A stretch of 64,000 nucleotides of DNA from positions 29,530 through 93,529 of the forward strand of contig CANJPQ010000019.1 of assembly GCA_947476275.1 (NCBI GenBank), given 5' to 3'. The position numbers were made by a program, and so were the translations under genes. Under the pieces are notes generated by a model. It worked only from the letters and a program-made list of their open reading frames with translations, made no database searches and was not told where the DNA came from. Of this stretch, positions 63,860 to 64,000 are shown piece after piece; positions within the stretch are counted from its first letter, which is position 1, and every line of letters begins with the position of its first letter. The stretch comes from Fidelibacterota bacterium (GTDB lineage Bacteria > Pseudomonadota > Alphaproteobacteria > Rhodospirillales > Rhodospirillaceae).

Positions 63860-64000
63860 GTCAAAACCCAATAAAAGTAAAGTATTGAGCGTTGAATCGG
63901 ATAATGATTCTCTGAGTCCCTCAGTCTATGGCGAGGGTGAGGATGATGAGAAGCAACTTGTTCTGGCTCAATGACGAGCAATGGGAGCAAATCCAACCGC
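63860..64000 (+). mobile_element. Left end of an IS5-family insertion sequence, truncated by the window edge
   Basis: After the ASCH gene the base composition turns AT-richer. A transposase gene of IS5/IS427 type begins at 63943. The outer end of the element is not certain; a GGGT-CAAA-ACCC hairpin near 63858-63869 may mark it. Only the left part is visible. Confidence 0.6.
63943..64000 (+). CDS. IS5-family transposase, N-terminal fragment cut by the right edge
   Basis: MMRSNLFWLNDEQWEQIQP from ATG 63943 (or 63946) matches the conserved N-terminus of IS5-group transposases (WLxDEQWxxIxPhLP pattern). A GAGG motif precedes the start. The catalytic DDE region lies outside the window. It is the only transposase seen. 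Confidence 0.85.
   Translation, partial: MMRSNLFWLNDEQWEQIQP

Overview
The window is high-GC, gene-dense chromosomal DNA from a Gram-negative bacterium: outer-membrane beta-barrels, lipoproteins, Tat signals, RND efflux and c-type cytochromes. The 41-residue L36 with a single cysteine looks alphaproteobacterial, but the gene mix (DUF1302/DUF1329 pair, tannase, MtrAB-type conduit) also occurs in Gammaproteobacteria. I call it Pseudomonadota, probably Alphaproteobacteria, with moderate confidence. No rRNA, tRNA, CRISPR array or phage region was seen. Six convergent gene pairs overlap by exactly the four bases of their stop codons.

Region by region: 0-9.6 kb holds housekeeping and small-enzyme genes (rpmJ, DEAD-box helicase, alpha/beta hydrolases, VOC proteins, GST, an atypical EF-G paralogue) and a decayed CzcA-type pump fragment. 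9.7-17 kb has Kup, a TAXI-type lipoprotein, a cardiolipin-synthase-like PLD enzyme and a TonB receptor. 17-28 kb has a Tat-exported hydrolase, an exported VOC protein, a CYTH-CHAD protein, CsbD, a tannase/feruloyl-esterase-family enzyme and an RND efflux pair. 28-35 kb has a secreted-repeat protein, a divergent DUF1302/DUF1329 pair, and an ECF sigma/anti-sigma pair divergent from an exported protein of unknown function. Both sides of that last intergenic region carry the same GGAATAAA-N14-CGTC promoter pattern.

35-42.6 kb is an electron-transfer block: cytochrome b561 divergent from an ethylbenzene-dehydrogenase-type haem protein, a DmsE/MtrA decahaem cytochrome and an MtrB/PioB barrel, followed by an exported DUF1800/DUF1501 pair. 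42.6-46.6 kb is a copper module (CopA-type ATPase and CsoR) with back-to-back promoters, two mirror-image operators and an apparently leaderless ATPase mRNA, followed by an amino acid permease. 46.6-57.3 kb holds MmgE/PrpD, two MFS transporters, a PepSY membrane protein, an SDR/CoA-transferase operon, and a methyltransferase coupled to a membrane phospho-transferase of the LtaS/MdoB type.

57.3-64 kb is the most unusual part. A molybdopterin enzyme resembles pyrogallol-phloroglucinol transhydroxylase: it has no N-terminal Fe-S motif and has a His/Asp-Ser-Trp active-site pattern with the spacing expected of that enzyme. It carries an extra N-terminal SCP2-like domain. Its partner is an Fe-S protein with exactly two complete [4Fe-4S] ligand sets and a C-terminal transthyretin/CnaB-like domain. 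A PQQ dehydrogenase and an exported ASCH-domain protein lie next to it, and an IS5-type transposase is cut by the right edge. A tannase 38 kb away would supply gallate, so a polyphenol link is possible but unproven.
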